Assembly: GCA_001986395.2 (NCBI GenBank)
Contig: MQVO02000017.1
Coordinates: 620,001 to 684,000 of the forward strand
DNA from: Irpex lacteus
Taxonomy: Eukaryota; Basidiomycota; Agaricomycetes; Polyporales; Irpicaceae
Length of the DNA: 64,000 nt
Direction: 5' to 3'
Below, one piece after another: positions 60,945 through 64,000 of this stretch. The notes beneath the pieces are model-generated. The model did no database searches and was not told where the DNA came from. It saw nothing but the letters and a program-made list of their open reading frames with translations. The position numbers and the translations under genes are program-made. The stretch's first letter is position 1. Every line of letters starts with the position of its first letter.

Positions 60945-61800
60945 CTCCTAGCCTCGAGCTACCCAGTATTATCGACCAATTCCCTATATTTGATCAGTGA
61001 AGTGATCTATGCCAAGTGCCTGTCTATGGTCATATGAAACACATACACAGGAATACCTCTCCATATACGAGTTGCCTCAAAAGAATCCGGAGTCAGGGTC
61101 AGCGTCGAGACTCGAGGCAGTGGCAAATAGAGGAACGCATTGGATCTCAGCCAGTATAATACGTGAGTCTCTATCATTTTACCCTGCATATACAGGATTA
61201 ATCTGCACGCGTGCTCACATGCTTTCATGCCCATCACTGGCAGGACGAAGAACTCGTGCACGCTCTTAGAGTTTCGCGACTCAGAGATCGACTGGTGCTT
61301 ACTTGTCTGATTCCAAATGAAGACAGTGACGGTAATCATGACTCTGGCCTTCACTTATACGCAGTTAGCAGTCCGTTGCTCAGAATGGAGCGGTCTTGAT
61401 TTGCGGCTGCGAGAGCGGATTCGCTCCCCATTGGGCGACCAGAATGATTGCGTCTCATGCGGTCAGACCTGGCACTGCCCATAGACCAGAATGGACCGAT
61501 CCTAGGACCGGATAGACTATCCTGGAGCTGCGCGAAGAGATATATTGATGGGCGCTGATGCATCTTTGGCAGTCGAGGGGTACCATAGTGCAATTCGTCA
61601 GTGGCCACCTATCACCTCGAGCCACACCCTCTTCACACTGATTGCGATTGTATCAGACTTCGCGCATGCACCATTTCCTTACCCGAGCTTCTGCCCGAGA
61701 ATCAGCGGCAGCTGGACACTAGATGCTGCTGGATTTAGCACAGTCGTTTCGATTCAACGGAATGTGGCCATACCTTGCAAGTCCACGATGCATCATGCCG
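60945..61800 (+). pseudogene. Decayed copy of the DUF1308 gene
   Basis: Read on the plus strand, this region follows the DUF1308 gene at 50933-52901. The frame gives KCLSMVI-stop-NTYTGIPLH against KCPVVAIWDTYSENGTPLHH (the conserved Trp is now TGA 61035-61037), then SKESGVRVSV against PKEAGVKVDV, a TAG at 61128-61130, and the intron donor GTGAGT near 61163. Further on, TKNSCTLLEFR, SPLLRMERS-stop-FAAARADSLPIG (against NSLLRMGRSLLAAAKASPLPG) and LIAIVSDFAHAPFPYP (against LIAMVSDLTHAPLPLS) continue the homology to about 61680. Several stops and frameshifts make it non-functional. Introns are retained, so it arose by DNA duplication, not retroposition. Confidence 0.75.
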
Positions 61801-62098
61801 GTCTCAGTTAGGGTGCTATAGCCCATAGAGCCGAAGAATACAGTCTGGCCAAACAAAGATAGGCTCTCGCAGAGCGGTATTAAAGCTCTCATGTGAAGGA
61901 GGGAGTGGAGATACCATCCTCCTTCGACACGCTCTATCTCAATGTACGTTCCACGCATTTATCTACCAATGGTAACTTCGTCTTGACTAACCATGTGTAT
62001 CTATATTCAGTGGCATTCTTAAATGTAAACACTCATTCCTTACATTCACCGCCCTAATATCGTCATTGTCGTAGACTGACGTTCACTTGCACCCACAG
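61801..62098. other. 5' flank of small gene at 62099
   Basis: Ends with CACCCACAG directly before the ATG, which looks like an intron acceptor; a 5' UTR intron or an upstream coding exon is likely but was not identified. Confidence 0.4.
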
Positions 62099-62458
62099 AT
62101 GGCCGATAAACTCATCAAAGCGGTCACTACTGAGGCTGTCAAAGGCAATAACTGGAAGAAGTTCTCTAACCCCTCGGCTGTCCGAGGTGGAACGGCATAC
62201 CCCAAGAAGCCTGCCGATCAGGAGAGGTTTGGTATCCGCTTCGACTACGATACCGTCGTCAACAAAGATGGTATCGACTACCACACCTATAAAATGCAAG
62301 CTAACCAAGGCAAGATACCATCGTCTATCAAGGCTTGGAGGGACAAGAATGGCACCGACGCCGTCATGGCGGTAGTTTGGGTCAAGGTGGACGCAACTCA
62401 GGAGGAGGTTTCTGCTGCCCTCGACGATGCTGGGAAGCGCTTCAAGGAGTCTCGTTGA
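62099..62458 (+). CDS. Small protein of unknown function (119 aa, possibly 5'-incomplete)
   Basis: A single exon of 120 codons beginning MADKLIKAVTTEAVKGNNWK and ending DDAGKRFKESR. The protein is rich in Lys, Asp and Val with a predicted mixed alpha/beta character and no signal peptide or membrane helix. The ATG follows immediately after CCCACAG, so the mRNA probably has an upstream exon. Codon use is strongly biased to C-ending codons, more than in the neighbouring genes, which suggests high expression. I do not recognise the family. Confidence 0.65.
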   Translation: MADKLIKAVTTEAVKGNNWKKFSNPSAVRGGTAYPKKPADQERFGIRFDYDTVVNKDGIDYHTYKMQANQGKIPSSIKAWRDKNGTDAVMAVVWVKVDATQEEVSAALDDAGKRFKESR

Positions 62459-62750
62459 ATGCTAGCCTAAGCTCTGTTACCTCTGTATCAAGTATACGAT
62501 CATTGTTCGAGAATATCCCTGAGCCTGCTTATTTAGGTTTTGATGAGCATCCATACTCCTAAGTGCATCGTGGACGTCGTGATGAGTCCCAACTGTAGAT
62601 TAACTGAGGTTTGGTTCATGTTGCCACTTTGAACTCAGTTTCAGGCTCTTGGACATGTTCGACGTCTTGACTGCCTTGCCTCTTGTGCGGTACATACGTA
62701 TACGTAAGTCCCCATCGTATCAGTAACATATACAAGCGACCGCCACTCGG

Positions 62751-64000
62751 AAGGTACTTCCTCATGGCCAGGGGTGGACCTAACTGGGTCCCTTGGGTCC
62801 TGCCCGACCTAAGCTGGCGCCCCTTATAGCTATAAAGGTACTTCCTCATGGCCAGGGGTGGACCTAACTGGGACCCTTGGGTCCAGGTACTTCCTCATGG
62901 CCAGGGGTGGACCTAACTGGGTCCCTTGGGTCCTGCCCGACCTAAGCTGGCGCCCCCTATACAGTACTCAACTGGTGCACGTGCGGGCGCCTCTTTGACC
63001 CACGCCAGGGGAGGACTGCCTTAACAGGCAAATTTGACCCCTGCCACCCCTGGTCTTAGGTCCCAATTTCGCGGGGGGCCCGCCTTCGGCGGGCTCCCCT
63101 TGCCATGACCCAATTTTCCTATAAAGGTACTTCCTCATGGCCAGGGGTGGACCTAACTGGGACCCTTGGGTCCAGGTACTTCCTCATGGCCAGGGGTGGA
63201 CCTAACTGGGTCCCTTGGGTCCTGCCCGACCTAAGCTGGCGCCCCCTATACAGTACTCAACTGGTGCACGTGCGGGCGCCTCTTTGACCCACGCCAGGGG
63301 AGGACTGCCTTAACAGGCAAATTTGACCCCTGCCACCCCTGGTCTTAGGTCCCAATTTCGCGGGGGGCCCGCCTTCGGCGGGCTCCCCTTGCCATGACCC
63401 AATTTTCCGCCAGGGGAGGACTGCCTTAACAGGCAAATTTGACCCCTGCCACCCCTGGTCTTAGGTCCCAATTTCGCGGGGGGCCCGCCTTCGGCGGGCT
63501 CCCCTTGCCATGACCCAATTTTCCTCGGAAGGTACTTCCTCATGGCCAGGGGTGGACCTAACTGGGTCCCTTGGGTCCTGCCCGACCTAAGCTGGCGCCC
63601 CTTATAGCTATAAAGGTACTTCCTCATGGCCAGGGGTGGACCTAACTGGGACCCTTGGGTCCAGGTACTTCCTCATGGCCAGGGGTGGACCTAACTGGGT
63701 CCCTTGGGTCCTGCCCGACCTAAGCTGGCGCCCCCTATACAGTACTCAACTGGTGCACGTGCGGGCGCCTCTTTGACCCACGCCAGGGGAGGACTGCCTT
63801 AACAGGCAAATTTGACCCCTGCCACCCCTGGTCTTAGGTCCCAATTTCGCGGGGGGCCCGCCTTCGGCGGGCTCCCCTTGCCATGACCCAATTTTCCTAT
63901 AAAGGTACTTCCTCATGGCCAGGGGTGGACCTAACTGGGACCCTTGGGTCCAGGTACTTCCTCATGGCCAGGGGTGGACCTAACTGGGTCCCTTGGGTCC
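62751..64000 (+). repeat. Higher-order tandem repeat (satellite-like), open at window end
   Basis: Built from copies of a module starting AGGTACTTCCTCATGGCC at about 62751, 62836, 62884, 63125, 63173, 63529, 63614, 63662, 63903 and 63951. Short modules (about 48 bp, with GGGACCC) alternate with long ones (about 240 bp, ending ACCCAATTTTCCTATAA). Including the flanking TCGG, a 778-bp block recurs (62747 and 63525). Copies are essentially identical where aligned by eye. Each long module contains the hairpin GCCCGCC-TTC-GGCGGGC and a second inverted pair (CCAGGGGTGG / CCACCCCTGG). Frames inside are repeat artefacts. It could be a satellite, part of a larger transposon, or partly an assembly artefact. 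Confidence 0.85.

Noticed and set aside
61545..61811. 88-codon plus-strand frame taken as a small gene
   Set aside because: It aligns with an internal part of the DUF1308 gene and belongs to the pseudogene at 60945-61800.
62616..63627. Minus-strand frames in the terminal repeat array
   Set aside because: They only translate the repeated modules and recur identically with each copy.

Overview
The window looks like a chromosomal segment of a filamentous basidiomycete, most likely an agaricomycete. Genes are broken by many 45-70 bp GT-AG introns, they are close-packed on both strands, and the recognisable proteins are fungal: secreted Rds1-type ferritin-like protein, GH92 mannosidase, membrane-anchored GH5 glycosylceramidase/sterylglucosidase type enzyme, UstYa/DUF3328 proteins, RSC7, AIM9-like kinase fold, CaM kinase, purine nucleoside phosphorylase. 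No rRNA, tRNA or CRISPR was recognised. Exon joins given below were read by eye from splice signals, phase and homology, and are predictions.

Layout. 1-6 kb: two tandem paralogous small beta-trefoil-like genes inside a decayed segmental duplication; the second copy carries a 444 bp transposon-like insertion and a broken gene fragment lies between them. 6.3-7.5 kb: ferritin-like gene. 8.8-14.1 kb: two tandem members (A, B) of a multi-pass membrane protein family whose other two members (C, D) are at 22.6-25.1 and 55.7-58.1 kb. 15.3-18.7 kb: purine nucleoside phosphorylase and CaM kinase. 19.8-22.5 kb: a possible myristoylated protein and a gene-poor stretch. 25.3-25.7 kb: second, inverted copy of the transposon-like element. 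25.7-33.5 kb: GH92 and GH5 genes. 33.7-36.6 kb: AAA ATPase divergent from GH5. 37.5-43.5 kb: two UstYa-like genes with a seven-helix membrane protein and a GNAT acetyltransferase between them. 45.0-48.6 kb: four small secreted peptide precursors sharing a D-A/S-x-I-L motif. 49.8-55.1 kb: a type II membrane protein, a DUF1308 gene, and RSC7. 58.6-60.5 kb: AIM9-like gene. 60.9-61.8 kb: a decayed copy of the DUF1308 gene. 62.1-62.5 kb: a small unknown gene. 62.75 kb to the window end: a higher-order tandem repeat.

How the genes may work together. Most are housekeeping and unrelated. The stretch worth attention is 37-49 kb: two UstYa-like membrane proteins and four tandem secreted precursors, one with six 15-residue repeats, resemble in outline the fungal RiPP clusters that use UstYa-type enzymes. 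That link is an inference from composition and proximity only. A second undescribed theme is the four-copy membrane family, whose members all keep the same ten-exon structure including a 15-nt microexon.
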